From Cohnella sp. AR92 (lineage in GTDB: Bacteria; Bacillota; Bacilli; Paenibacillales; Paenibacillaceae), in assembly GCF_003990975.1 (NCBI RefSeq), contig NZ_RZJR01000006.1, positions 358,550 through 422,549 on the forward strand: 64,000 nucleotides of DNA, read 5' to 3'. Shown in pieces: positions 1-8,263 of the stretch. The notes beneath the pieces were generated by a model. That model had not been told where the DNA came from. It did no database searches and was given only the letters and a program-made list of their open reading frames with translations. The translations under genes were made by a program, and so were the position numbers. Position 1 is the stretch's first letter, and each line of letters begins with the position of its first letter.

Positions 1-120
1 CATATCCTCCATGAACAATCATTCTAAAATCCTATTTACAATCCATAATGATTAGAGTACAAGTCCTAATTTAAATATTCTACGATACAAATCTTAATTT
101 TTCTTAAAAATCGTGATGGA

Positions 121-161
121 AAATAAAAGATCGCCTCCCGGCAGTCGGGAAGCGATCTTGT
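121..161 (-). terminator. Rho-independent terminator of rnz
   Basis: On the minus strand a stem (AAGATCGC / GCGATCTT, with an inner CCCG/CGGG stem) is followed by a T-rich tract (TTTTATTTT). It begins about 30 nt after the rnz stop codon. The 120 bases left of it are A+T-rich, with no gene seen. Confidence 0.85.
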
Positions 162-191
162 TAGATGTTGCATAAGGATAGGCGTCGAGCC

Positions 192-1136
192 TTATTCCAC
201 CTTCGTTGAGGCAGCCGAGATCTCGAATTCTCTCCCGTCGTATGCGGCGTGCAGATTGGCGAAAATACCGCGGGCATCGTCCACCATCCGCTCGACGTCC
301 TCCTCCCCGAACCGGGCGCTGAAATGTGTGACGACGAGACAACCGGCTCTCGCGGCATGGGCTGCTTGGGCGGCTTGCGCGATAGTCGAATGCCCGTACG
401 CCTCCGCCTTCTCTTCCATGCCCGCCGCGAAGGTCGATTCATGGACGAGTAGATCCGCATCCCGCGCCAGCTCGACCGCATTCGCGCACGGCGCCGTATC
501 TCCTAGAATGGCGACCGTCAAGCCCGGCTGAGGCGAGAGCAGCACCTCTTCGGGCTTGATTGCCGAACCGTCCTCCAGCACGATAGACTCGCCGCGCTTC
601 AGCTTGCCGTATGCGGGACCCGGAGGGATCCCCAGATGAGCCAGCTTCTCCAGATCAAGCGCGCCGCTCTTCGGCGACTCCAAGATCCGATACCCGAAGC
701 ATTGAATCCGATGATCCAGCTCTTCGGCTTCGACGCGGAAGCTCTCGTCCTCGAACGCGACTTGCCCTCCGTCCAATTCAAGGATCTCCAGTTCATAGTC
801 CAGATGCACCTGGCTGATCTCCATGATCGTCTCCAGATAAGCTCTTAATCCCTTCGGCCCATGAACCGTCAGCTTCCCGGCCCCTTCGATGAAGGAGCGG
901 CTCGTCAGAATGCCCGGCAATCCGTATAGGTGGTCCCCGTGAAGATGGGTGATGAAGATTCGGTCCAGCTTGCTCAGCTTTAGCTGCTTTATGCCAAGCA
1001 GCCGATGCTGCGTGCCTTCCCCCGCATCGAACAGCCAGAAACGGTTATGCCGTTCGGGAAAATGAAGCGCGATGGAAGTGACATTGCGTTCGAGAGTCGG
1101 GCGTCCCGCCCCCGTGCCCAGAAAGATAAGCTTCAT
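192..1136 (-). CDS. rnz: Ribonuclease Z
   Basis: tRNA 3'-end endonuclease of the metallo-beta-lactamase superfamily; the family removes 3' trailers from tRNA precursors that lack an encoded CCA. The 314-residue product begins MKLIFLGTGAGRPT, typical of the family, and carries the zinc motif HLHGDHLYG (His64, His66, Asp68, His69) plus later HxH-type ligands near the C-terminus. Length matches bacterial RNase Z (about 307-310 aa). The start is supported by AAGGGGATGA just upstream of the ATG. It is monocistronic by appearance, with its own terminator. No anomaly seen. Confidence 0.95.
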   Translation of the reverse strand: MKLIFLGTGAGRPTLERNVTSIALHFPERHNRFWLFDAGEGTQHRLLGIKQLKLSKLDRIFITHLHGDHLYGLPGILTSRSFIEGAGKLTVHGPKGLRAYLETIMEISQVHLDYELEILELDGGQVAFEDESFRVEAEELDHRIQCFGYRILESPKSGALDLEKLAHLGIPPGPAYGKLKRGESIVLEDGSAIKPEEVLLSPQPGLTVAILGDTAPCANAVELARDADLLVHESTFAAGMEEKAEAYGHSTIAQAAQAAHAARAGCLVVTHFSARFGEEDVERMVDDARGIFANLHAAYDGREFEISAASTKVE

Positions 1137-1262
1137 CTTAAGTCATCCCCTTCCCGCCATGAAGCCATCCGAATAGGTTTAGTATGTCATCGATGAAGTC
1201 CTTCGATTAGGATAACACGCCGGAAGGACGAAGAATAGAATGAGCCTGTACGCAATTAGCCC

Positions 1263-1291
1263 TTGATAAACTTCAGCAATTTTCCGATAAT
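1263..1291 (+). promoter_or_regulatory. Likely sigma-A promoter of glsA
   Basis: TTGATA (1263-1268), 17-nt spacer, GATAAT (1286-1291), about 70 nt upstream of the glsA start. Two mismatches in total to the sigma-A consensus hexamers. Confidence 0.55.
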
Positions 1292-1358
1292 AGCCTACAT
1301 CAGAAGCCGGAGGACGGTGCGTAGCATCCTCTTCGCGGCAAAAAGGGGAAGTGTCATC

Positions 1359-2300
1359 ATGACTACGGCAGATTGGCAACGCCTGGAGACAAGCTTGCCG
1401 GCATGGGTATCCGAATGCCGGGGCTACACGGCGCAGGGCAAAGTCGCCTCCTACATTCCGGAGCTGTCCAAGGCTCCCAAGGACGCGCTGGGGATCACGA
1501 TTATGAGCTCGGACGGCAGGAGCGTATCCGCAGGGGACAGCGAGCTGGCGTTCACCATGCAGAGCATCTCGAAGGTGTTCACGCTTATTCTCGCGCTGAT
1601 GGACAACGGCGAGGAAGCCGTCTTCCGGAAGGTCGGCATGGAGCCGACGGGGGACAACTTCAATTCGATGCTCAAGCTGGAGCTCGTGCAGCCGGGAATA
1701 CCCTTCAACCCGCTGATCAACGCGGGCGCGATCACGATCTCCTCGCTGATCAAGGGCAACGGTTCCGCCGAGAAGTCGGCGCGGATTCTGCAATTCTTCA
1801 AGCGCCTCTCCGGCAACGCTTCGCTCGCTTACGATTCCGACGTCTACCTCTCGGAATCCGATACCGGCGACCTGAACCGGTCGATGGCGTACCTGCTCAA
1901 GGATCACGGCGTTCTCGAAGGCAAGGTGGACGACGTCCTCGACGTCTACTTCCGTCACTGCTCGATCCGGGGGACCTGCGCCGACCTGGCTCGCATGGCT
2001 CTCGTGCTCGCCAATAACGGCAGCGATCCGCTCACGGGAGAGATCCTGATCCCCCGCCGCTACGTCCAGATCGCCAAGACGTTCATGACGACCTGCGGCA
2101 TGTACAACGCCTCCGGCGAATTCGCCATCCAGGTGGGTCTCCCGGCCAAGAGCGGCGTGTCCGGCGGCATTCTCGCCCTGCTTCCCGGCCGGTACGGAAT
2201 CGGCGTCATCGGCCCGGCGCTTAACGCCAAGGGCAACAGCTGCGCGGGCGTTCGTCTTCTGGAGACGATTTCTCAAGAGATGGATTGGAGCATGTTCTGA
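1359..2300 (+). CDS. glsA: Glutaminase A
   Basis: Cytoplasmic glutaminase that hydrolyses L-glutamine to glutamate and ammonia, of the serine beta-lactamase-like fold. The 313-residue product has the catalytic Ser-x-x-Lys at Ser69-Lys72 (MQSISKVF context) and the conserved NPLINAGAI block near residue 120. The start at 1359 is chosen because AAAAGGGGAAG lies at the right distance; an upstream in-frame ATG exists at 1263 but would overlap the promoter and has no RBS. Length matches bacterial GlsA (about 308-330 aa). It stands alone, with no glutamine transporter or two-component system next to it, unlike the glsA-glnT arrangement of Bacillus. Confidence 0.95.
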   Translation: MTTADWQRLETSLPAWVSECRGYTAQGKVASYIPELSKAPKDALGITIMSSDGRSVSAGDSELAFTMQSISKVFTLILALMDNGEEAVFRKVGMEPTGDNFNSMLKLELVQPGIPFNPLINAGAITISSLIKGNGSAEKSARILQFFKRLSGNASLAYDSDVYLSESDTGDLNRSMAYLLKDHGVLEGKVDDVLDVYFRHCSIRGTCADLARMALVLANNGSDPLTGEILIPRRYVQIAKTFMTTCGMYNASGEFAIQVGLPAKSGVSGGILALLPGRYGIGVIGPALNAKGNSCAGVRLLETISQEMDWSMF

Positions 2301-2422
2301 AGCGAGGAACCGGAAGTAGGTCTAATAGTGATCTGGATCTTTGGCCCAAATCCCTTAAGGATGAGGGTCTATTTTTCTGCCCTAATTCTCAATCTGCAAT
2401 ATGGCTTTGGCAATTCGCTCAA

Positions 2423-2566
2423 ATCCCATGTCTCGGCCCTCTTACCCGACATTGTCGGGGTACTGCTTCTCGATCCTATGTCGCGACTCTCTAACCGACA
2501 TTGTCGGGTTACAGCTTCTCGAATCCCATGTCTCGGCCCTGTAACCCGAATTTATCGGGTTACATC
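2423..2566. repeat. Three 50-bp tandem repeats, each with a palindrome
   Basis: Three successive units start at 2423, 2473 and 2523 with an exact 50-bp period. Each begins ATCC(C/T)ATGTC and contains an inverted repeat of the type TAACCCGAC-att-GTCGGGTTA; the first two end in GCTTCTCG. The third has changed its loop (GAATTTATC) while keeping an 8-bp stem TAACCCGA/TCGGGTTA. They fill much of the 439-bp gap between glsA and the UbiD-type gene. Confidence 0.85.
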
Positions 2567-2599
2567 CGACCAGCGCTTTCCCTTCCCCGTTTCGCCTCT

Positions 2600-2632
2600 G
2601 TTTGGCCTCCGTTCGGCCTCCGTTTGGCGTTC
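2600..2632. repeat. Three imperfect 11-bp direct repeats
   Basis: GTTTGGCCTCC, GTTCGGCCTCC and GTTTGGCGTTC occur head to tail about 110 nt upstream of the start of the UbiD-type gene, just downstream of the 50-bp repeats. Confidence 0.7.
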
Positions 2633-2739
2633 GTTTCTTCGACAACCCTTCGACAATCCGCCGCCTTTCATTGAGAACATTCGCGGATTGCGATATTCTG
2701 TTAATATCCTTTTCTATCGTCGATTGGAGATTATCCGTT

Positions 2740-4575
2740 ATGTATAAGAGTTTGGAAGAATGCGTCCTGGATTTGGAGCGCCACGGGCATCTTGTTCGCG
2801 TCCGCGAGGAAGTCGACCCGCACCTGGAGATGGCGGCCATCCATCTGAAAGTATACGAAGCCGGCGGCCCGGCCCTGCTGTTCGAACGCGTGAGAGGCAC
2901 CGCCTTCCCGGCCGTGTCCAACTTGTTCGGAACGCTCGAACGCAGCAAGTTCATCTTCCGGCACACGCTTGCCAACGTGCAGAAGGTCGTGCAGCTGCGC
3001 GACGATCCGATGCAGGCGCTCCGGCATCCGCTGCAGAACATCTCCTCCGGCTTCGCCGCTCTTAAGGCGCTGCCGTCGAAGAAGTCGAGCAGCTTCCCCG
3101 TTGCCGAGCAGGAGATCCGGATCTCCGATCTTCCTCTCATCAAGCACTGGCCGATGGACGGAGGCGCCTTCGTGACGCTGCCTCAAGTCTATTCGGAAGA
3201 TCCCGACAAACCTGGGATCATGAATTCCAATCTTGGCATGTACCGCGTCCAGCTTAGCGGCAACGACTATCGCCTGAACGAAGAGATCGGGCTTCATTAT
3301 CAGATTCATAGAGGCATCGGCATCCACCAGGAGAAGGCGAATCGTCGCGGCGAGCCGCTCAAGGTGAGCTGCTTCGTCGGCGGTCCTCCCGCCCACATGC
3401 TGTCCGCCGTAATGCCGCTGCCCGAAGGGCTGAGCGAGCTGCTGTTCGCCGGCCTGCTCGCCGGCCGCCGCTTCCGTTACAGCTACCGGGACGGCTATTG
3501 CATCAGCAACGACGCCGACTTCGTCATCACCGGCGAGATTCATCCGATGGATACGAAGCCGGAGGGCCCCTTCGGCGATCACTTAGGCTATTACAGCCTC
3601 GCCCATCCCTTCCCCGTCATGAAGGTCCGGAAGGTGTACGCGAAGAAGAACGCCATCTGGCCGTTTACCGTCGTCGGCCGGCCCCCTCAGGAGGATACCT
3701 CCTTCGGGGAACTGATCCACGAGATTACCGGAGACGCGATCAAGCAGGAGATTCCCGGCGTCAAGCAGGTTCATGCCGTCGACGCGGCGGGCGTTCATCC
3801 GCTCCTCCTCGCGATCGGCAGCGAGCGCTACACGCCTTACCTGAACACGAAGAAGCCGACCGAGCTGCTTACGATAGCCAACCGGATTCTCGGCACCAAC
3901 CAGCTCAGCCTGGCGAAGTATCTGTTCATCACGGCGGAGGACAATCGTCCTCTCGATACGCACGATATCGTCGATTTTCTTACCTATATCCTGGAGAGAA
4001 TCGATCTGCGGCGAGACCTCCACTTCCACACGAATACGACCATCGACACGCTCGATTATTCGGGCGGCGAGCTGAACGGCGGCAGCAAGGTCGTATTCGC
4101 CGCCTATGGAGACGTTCGCCGCGAGCTGTGCCGCGAGGTTCCCGACTCTCTGAAGGCCATTCGCGGATTCGAGAACGCCAAGCTGGTCATGCCTGGAATC
4201 GTCGCCCTTCAAGCCTCAAGGTTCGTCAGCTATGAAGCGGCGGCGAGCGAGCTCCAGGGGTTGTGCGAAGAGCTTCGCGCCCGCGGAGAGCTGGAAGGCT
4301 GTCCGATGCTGCTAGCGTGCGACGACAGCGAATTCGTAAGCGCAAGCCTCGCGAACTTCCTCTGGGTCGCGTTTACGCGCAGCAACCCGTCCCACGACAT
4401 TTATGGCGTGGGCAGCGCTTACGAGAACAAGCATTGGGGCTGCGATAACGTTATCCTGGACATCCGGCTTAAGCCTCACCACGCGCCTCCGCTCATACCG
4501 GATCCGGTTGTCGAGAAGAACATCGGCCGCTTCTTCGCAAGCGGCGCCAGCTTAAGCGGTATCAAGAATGTATGA
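2740..4575 (+). CDS. UbiD family (prenyl-FMN) decarboxylase
   Basis: Member of the UbiD decarboxylase family, whose members use prenylated FMN to decarboxylate aromatic or unsaturated acids; some long members act in menaquinone synthesis. The 611-residue product starts with the typical block VDPHLEMAAI...GGPALLFERV, and the prFMN/metal site region EGPFGDHLGYYS lies near residue 275. It is longer than E. coli UbiD (497 aa), resembling the roughly 600-residue subgroup. The start at 2740 has GGAGA upstream; an earlier in-frame ATG at 2602 lies inside the 11-bp repeats and lacks an RBS. No UbiX flavin prenyltransferase is in the window, so prenyl-FMN must come from elsewhere. The substrate cannot be set from sequence. 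It ends 3 nt from the convergent sulfotransferase stop. Confidence 0.85.
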   Translation: MYKSLEECVLDLERHGHLVRVREEVDPHLEMAAIHLKVYEAGGPALLFERVRGTAFPAVSNLFGTLERSKFIFRHTLANVQKVVQLRDDPMQALRHPLQNISSGFAALKALPSKKSSSFPVAEQEIRISDLPLIKHWPMDGGAFVTLPQVYSEDPDKPGIMNSNLGMYRVQLSGNDYRLNEEIGLHYQIHRGIGIHQEKANRRGEPLKVSCFVGGPPAHMLSAVMPLPEGLSELLFAGLLAGRRFRYSYRDGYCISNDADFVITGEIHPMDTKPEGPFGDHLGYYSLAHPFPVMKVRKVYAKKNAIWPFTVVGRPPQEDTSFGELIHEITGDAIKQEIPGVKQVHAVDAAGVHPLLLAIGSERYTPYLNTKKPTELLTIANRILGTNQLSLAKYLFITAEDNRPLDTHDIVDFLTYILERIDLRRDLHFHTNTTIDTLDYSGGELNGGSKVVFAAYGDVRRELCREVPDSLKAIRGFENAKLVMPGIVALQASRFVSYEAAASELQGLCEELRARGELEGCPMLLACDDSEFVSASLANFLWVAFTRSNPSHDIYGVGSAYENKHWGCDNVILDIRLKPHHAPPLIPDPVVEKNIGRFFASGASLSGIKNV

Positions 4576-4578
4576 TGG

Positions 4579-5325
4579 CTACAATGCGCCAGGAACAAGC
4601 ACACCCGTTTGTTTAAAGCTGCGAATCGCTGCCTTCGCCTCGGAGGGGAGAGACAGAATCCTCTTCGCCAGACGGGAACGCACATAGGAATAAACCTCAA
4701 GATCGACATCGACAAGCTCTTCAATGCCGCGGAGTTCCGCCCAGGAGAGTTTGTCGTTTTTTCTAATGTCGTCCCTGCTGTTCTCCTTGAACATCTTGAC
4801 TTCTCCCCAACCGAACCTTTCCTGCCATAAGTAAACGGTCTCTTCGAACCTCTCCACCGTCCCCAGAATCGGATATTTCCGCTCGATGATCTCTATCGCT
4901 TCCGCAGCGGTCGCGTTCAGCTTGCCCGTCAGCATGGTTGTCTGGTAATTGCGGAAAGCATACATAAGCTCGGAAGGCAGCTTAAGGAATTGCTTCAAGC
5001 TCCCGTTCCCCATCCATTGATGAAACGGATGATCCGCTCTCCTGACGATATAGGAATGGTAAGAGAGAATCGCATCGACCGGATTACGCATCACGGACGT
5101 ATATTCGCATGAACGAGGGATATCGTCATGGAGTCCATAGAAGAAGTGCCCGAACAGGCATTCATAATGAAAAGGAAGCACCCTCAATAGTTGCTGCCAG
5201 CTCTCCCAATCGTTCATATCGATAACGCCTAGCCGTTCCTTGTATTGCTCGTAGAACATCGATGCCGCGCTAGTCCCTGCCGCTTTGGGAATGTGAACGT
5301 AGAGAATCATCGGTCCGACGCTCAT
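4579..5325 (-). CDS. Sulfotransferase family protein
   Basis: Likely PAPS-dependent sulfotransferase. The N-terminus LYVHIPKAAGTS (His11 to Ser19) is the 5'-phosphosulfate-binding loop of the family; a later R-x-P...S-Y-H segment (EYTSVMRNPVDAILSYHSY) resembles the 3'-phosphate-binding motif. The product is 248 aa. The start at 5325 gives an ATGA overlap with the cysC stop, indicating translational coupling, with GGAAGTGGA as RBS. An ATG 9 nt further upstream is also possible. The acceptor (carbohydrate, lipid or protein) is unknown. Coupling to an APS kinase supports a PAPS-consuming role (inference). Confidence 0.8.
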   Translation of the reverse strand: MSVGPMILYVHIPKAAGTSAASMFYEQYKERLGVIDMNDWESWQQLLRVLPFHYECLFGHFFYGLHDDIPRSCEYTSVMRNPVDAILSYHSYIVRRADHPFHQWMGNGSLKQFLKLPSELMYAFRNYQTTMLTGKLNATAAEAIEIIERKYPILGTVERFEETVYLWQERFGWGEVKMFKENSRDDIRKNDKLSWAELRGIEELVDVDLEVYSYVRSRLAKRILSLPSEAKAAIRSFKQTGVLVPGAL

Positions 5326-5849
5326 CGGATCCACTTCCGAATGGCCGCAACGAGCCGGTCCGCGCTCTGCTTCGGCGACATCTCCAACGTTGGAATGACA
5401 AGATCAGGGCTAACGGGGATATCGTAAGCATCGCTAAGTCCCGTGAAGTGGGCGATTTGCCCCTCGAGCGCTTTCCGGTAGAGCCCCTTCACGTCGCGAC
5501 GCGCGCACTCGGCGAACGGGCATTCCACATAGATCTCGCGATATTGGCTCAGCATCGCCCTGGCATAGGCCCTCATCTCCCGGTAGGGAGTGATAAAGGG
5601 CACCAAGACGGTGACGTCATGCTTGGCGAGCAAGCCGGCTACGTAGACGGTTCGCTTCACGTGCCGCATTCGATCGTCGTAGGTATATCCAAGCTCCGGG
5701 TTAAGCGCGAGGCGCACCTCGTCTCCATCCAGAACCTCCACTCGCATCCCTTCTTCCACGAGGATCCGCTCCGTCAGACGGGCAATCGTGGACTTTCCCG
5801 AGCCGGACAATCCGGTGAACCAGCAGACCAAGCCTTCGTTCATGGCCAA
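5322..5849 (-). CDS. cysC: Adenylyl-sulfate kinase
   Basis: Phosphorylates adenosine 5'-phosphosulfate to PAPS. The 175-residue product has the Walker A loop GLSGSGKST at residues 13-21, the DGDEVR motif near 42, and the conserved RDVKGLYRKA segment. Length is slightly below the usual 195-205 aa. No ATP sulfurylase (sat/cysN) or PAPS reductase is adjacent; the partner is instead a sulfotransferase whose start overlaps this stop codon, so the pair looks dedicated to sulfation rather than sulfate assimilation (inference). Confidence 0.9.
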   Translation of the reverse strand: MAMNEGLVCWFTGLSGSGKSTIARLTERILVEEGMRVEVLDGDEVRLALNPELGYTYDDRMRHVKRTVYVAGLLAKHDVTVLVPFITPYREMRAYARAMLSQYREIYVECPFAECARRDVKGLYRKALEGQIAHFTGLSDAYDIPVSPDLVIPTLEMSPKQSADRLVAAIRKWIR

Positions 5850-5910
5850 CCCTCCCTAAGTAGCATATTCAACGGAGGTGCAACGGTATGGACGAGACGG
5901 CCGTTCTCCC

Positions 5911-5955
5911 GAAAAAAACGGCGCGGATCGAGCTTTCGCTCTCTCCGCGCCGTTA
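5911..5955 (-). terminator. Rho-independent terminator of yebC
   Basis: On the minus strand the stem AACGGCGCGGA/TCCGCGCCGTT is followed by seven T residues; it starts about 17 nt after the yebC stop codon. Confidence 0.9.
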
Positions 5956-5971
5956 CCTTGCCCAGGTTCTC

Positions 5972-6703
5972 TTATTCTTCGTCCTCGTCCGCCAATTCTA
6001 CGTTATGATACACCTGCTGGACATCTTCGAGATCGTCCAACGCGTCGATGATCTTCTCGAAACTAGGCAGCGATTCCTCCGGCAGCGTCACATACGTCTG
6101 AGGAATCATCGTCAACTCCGCGACCGTGAACTCCGTCACGCCCATGCTCTTGATTGCGTCTTGAACGGCATGGAACTGCTCCGGATCGGAATAAACGACG
6201 ACCGATTCGTCTTCTTCCACGACGTCGCGCACGTCTACGTCCGTCTCAAGCAGCAATTCCATCACGTCGTCTACCGACTTGCCGGTCAGGCCGATGACGG
6301 CCGCCGAGTCGAACATGTAAGCAACCGAGCCGGATACGCCCATGTTGCCGCCGTTCTTGCTGAACGCGGCGCGAACGGAGGAAGCCGTACGGTTGACGTT
6401 GTTCGTCAGCGTGTCGACGATGATCATCGAACCATTCGGGCCGAAGCCTTCATAACGAAGCTCGACGTAGTTCTCATCCCCGGAACCCTTGGCTTTCTCC
6501 AGGGCGCGATCGATGATCGCCTTCGGCACGTTATATGTCTTCGCGCGTTCCAGGACCACTTTAAGAGCGCGATTCGCTTCCGGATCCGGCTCGCCTTTCT
6601 TGGCGGCAACGTAAATCTCGATCCCGAATTTGGCATAAATCTTGCTATTGCTCGCGTCCTTCGACGCTTTCTTGTTCTTAATGTTGTTCCATTTGCGTCC
6701 CAT
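5972..6703 (-). CDS. yebC: YebC/PmpR family protein (YeeI-type)
   Basis: The YebC/PmpR family was long annotated as a transcription regulator and is now also linked to rescue of ribosomes stalled on proline-rich stretches. The 243-residue product starts [20 protein letters not shown] and matches the Bacillus YeeI (YebC2-type) pattern closely, including the [11 protein letters not shown] block (near residues 83-93) and the acidic C-terminus (DEDEE). It has its own terminator, with flanking genes on the same strand. No catalytic residues are expected. Confidence 0.93.
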   Translation of the reverse strand: MGRKWNNIKNKKASKDASNSKIYAKFGIEIYVAAKKGEPDPEANRALKVVLERAKTYNVPKAIIDRALEKAKGSGDENYVELRYEGFGPNGSMIIVDTLTNNVNRTASSVRAAFSKNGGNMGVSGSVAYMFDSAAVIGLTGKSVDDVMELLLETDVDVRDVVEEDESVVVYSDPEQFHAVQDAIKSMGVTEFTVAELTMIPQTYVTLPEESLPSFEKIIDALDDLEDVQQVYHNVELADEDEE

Positions 6704-6751
6704 GATCTGTCCTGCTTTCTTTATTTATAATATTGCATTATACCAAATGAC

Positions 6752-7531
6752 TCATTGCTTAATCCAGTACAAGCTGCCATTCGGTTCCCGATCCATGAAT
6801 CCGTACTCGATCAAATACCTTCTCAACGTGGCAAAATCGGCATGCCGCTTCTTCAGGACCTCATTGACTTCCTTCTCCGTATACTTCTTGTTATCCGAGA
6901 ATTGCCGCGCCAGATGCCGCAGGACGACCAGCTTGCGCTTCTCCTTGCGCGGGATCTCGCTTAGCGGTCCGTCCGGGCCTTCCTTAAAGTAAATCTTCAT
7001 GACGCTCTCTCGTTCTTGCTCGGTTACTGCATATCTCTCATCCACCATAGTCGCCGTCTTATGAGGCGTAATCAATCGCTGAGGCTTGGCCGTTCGACCG
7101 TCCGCCAGCTCCATCAGAGCCAGGAATACCTTAGCCTGCTTCGCTCTCTCCCGCAGGGCGAAACGATGATTGCGAATCGTCGACGAGCTCCCTCCTTCCA
7201 TTGTCTTCACGATCTCATTGTCGGACAAACCTTCATGAAACAGCGTCAATAATCTTTTCTGCAGATCGGTAAGCCCCGTCAGCTTCTTGTCCAGTCCCAT
7301 CAGGTATTCGAACATCGAGCCATGAGCCTCCGCTAGATGAACCTGCACGAATCGAGAGGCTTCGTAGAAAACCCCATCGTGAGGAAAGACGATGCCTTGT
7401 TCGAAGCTCTCCCCGCACGCAAGGCAAAGATAGGCTCCTTGCTCTTCGCGATAGGCGTACCCTTGAACCAACTCGTGAAGCGGCACTTCCCAGAACAAAT
7501 CCGACACTTGCATATCGCCGACACCGTCCAT
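6752..7531 (-). CDS. DUF2087-domain transcriptional regulator with LuxR-like HTH
   Basis: About 259 residues. The N-terminal part has a zinc-finger-like CLACGE...HLAEAH pattern (Cys-x2-Cys and His-x4-His). The middle is a LuxR-type HTH (LTDLQKRLLTLFHEGLSDNEI, then SSTIRNHRFALRERAK). The C-terminal DUF2087 domain ends with RRYLIEYGFMDREPNGSLYW. This architecture is known from Firmicute regulators of unknown signal. The start is uncertain: ATG 7531 or ATG 7513 (the latter fits family N-termini), and neither has a good RBS. A perfect 8-bp inverted repeat lies 17 nt upstream and could be an autoregulatory operator (inference). Confidence 0.82.
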   Translation of the reverse strand: MDGVGDMQVSDLFWEVPLHELVQGYAYREEQGAYLCLACGESFEQGIVFPHDGVFYEASRFVQVHLAEAHGSMFEYLMGLDKKLTGLTDLQKRLLTLFHEGLSDNEIVKTMEGGSSSTIRNHRFALRERAKQAKVFLALMELADGRTAKPQRLITPHKTATMVDERYAVTEQERESVMKIYFKEGPDGPLSEIPRKEKRKLVVLRHLARQFSDNKKYTEKEVNEVLKKRHADFATLRRYLIEYGFMDREPNGSLYWIKQ

Positions 7532-7548
7532 AATTGTTTGTTTAATAT

Positions 7549-7573
7549 ATAGACATTTTATTATTATGTCTAT
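7549..7573. promoter_or_regulatory. Operator-like inverted repeat ATAGACAT-N9-ATGTCTAT
   Basis: Perfect 8-bp arms (7549-7556 and 7566-7573) in A+T-rich DNA directly in front of the DUF2087 regulator. Position suggests autoregulation; no protein is known to bind it. Confidence 0.55.
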
Positions 7574-7723
7574 TATTTGTAAACACCCTGCTGTTCCTGC
7601 TTCGAAAAGTGCAATGACTGCGAAGACGAACTCGTAGGCTAATTCGCCTTCCACCGAGTACGCATAGAAGGAATTGCCCCTTCATTATTCCGGACATCGG
7701 AAGGAACGTTTCGCTCGAACAGT

Positions 7724-7749
7724 GTTTACATATCTCTTATTATGTAAAC
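7724..7749. promoter_or_regulatory. Perfect inverted repeat GTTTACATA-N8-TATGTAAAC
   Basis: Nine-base perfect arms separated by TCTCTTAT. The same half-site GTTTACATA recurs at 8061-8069, and TTGTAAAC occurs at 7577-7584, so the motif is repeated within the region. Confidence 0.6.
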
Positions 7750-8056
7750 TCAAAATTAAAATTTAGCGCCATGGGTCTCTTTTCCATTTTGTAATCCTGG
7801 CACCAGCAAGCATCACCATACCGTCCCAACGCGCAGACCGGCACGAATCGGACCGAGTCATTATCGCCAGATGCTTAACCGCTACCGTGTGAACAGACTC
7901 GCCTTGCATCTCCTCCTCGGATCGAACGCAATCTGAAGCTTTACCGCTTGCCCTCCTTTTATCCAAGAAATTCTCCTATCTCGAATTGTCCCAATATCCT
8001 CCCATAGAAGCTCGACTATTTAATGTCATTAATCACTGCACTCTCGTTCTATTTCG

Positions 8057-8090
8057 TTAAGTTTACATATATATGTTTATGTTAACTTAA
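8057..8090. promoter_or_regulatory. Near-perfect inverted repeat TTAAGTTTACATA / TTATGTTAACTTAA
   Basis: Fourteen-base arms match at 12 positions. It contains the same GTTTACATA half-site as the repeat at 7724 and lies about 95-130 nt upstream of the VOC promoter. Confidence 0.55.
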
Positions 8091-8184
8091 TTCATTTTAT
8101 TTAACCATGTTAAGTGTTTTTGTTGAAATGTAAGGCTTGCACACCCGGCGAACTAGCCAAACATCGCAGCAGCATTAAAATCGT

Positions 8185-8212
8185 TTGATGAAATAGGAAT
8201 TGTTGATAGAAT
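8185..8212 (+). promoter_or_regulatory. Likely promoter of the VOC gene
   Basis: TTGATG (8185-8190), 16-nt spacer, TAGAAT (8207-8212), about 50 nt before the start codon. Confidence 0.45.
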
Positions 8213-8263
8213 AAGGATGAAGACGATCAGGCACTCCATTTGTACCCATAAGGAGCTAAATCG

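Larger units (their letters stand above)
7532..8263. other. 730-bp A+T-rich intergenic region without a convincing gene
   Basis: Lies between the divergent DUF2087 regulator and the VOC gene. It holds three inverted repeats (7549-7573, 7724-7749, 8057-8090), an isolated TTGTAAAC half-site (7577-7584) and a promoter for the VOC gene. A 67-codon minus-strand reading frame at 7763-7966 has no RBS and no recognisable family, and is not called. Confidence 0.6.

Noticed and set aside
1179..2276. Long minus-strand reading frame (365 codons) opposite glsA
   Set aside because: It is antisense to a complete glutaminase with motifs and an RBS; its composition (rich in Arg, Ala, Val, His, Gly) is that of a mirrored high-G+C gene and no family is recognised.
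2423..2566. CRISPR array
   Set aside because: The 50-bp units are contiguous without unique spacers, only three copies exist, and no cas gene is in the window.
7763..7966. 67-codon minus-strand frame in the intergenic region
   Set aside because: No RBS, no recognisable family, and the composition does not resemble the neighbouring genes.
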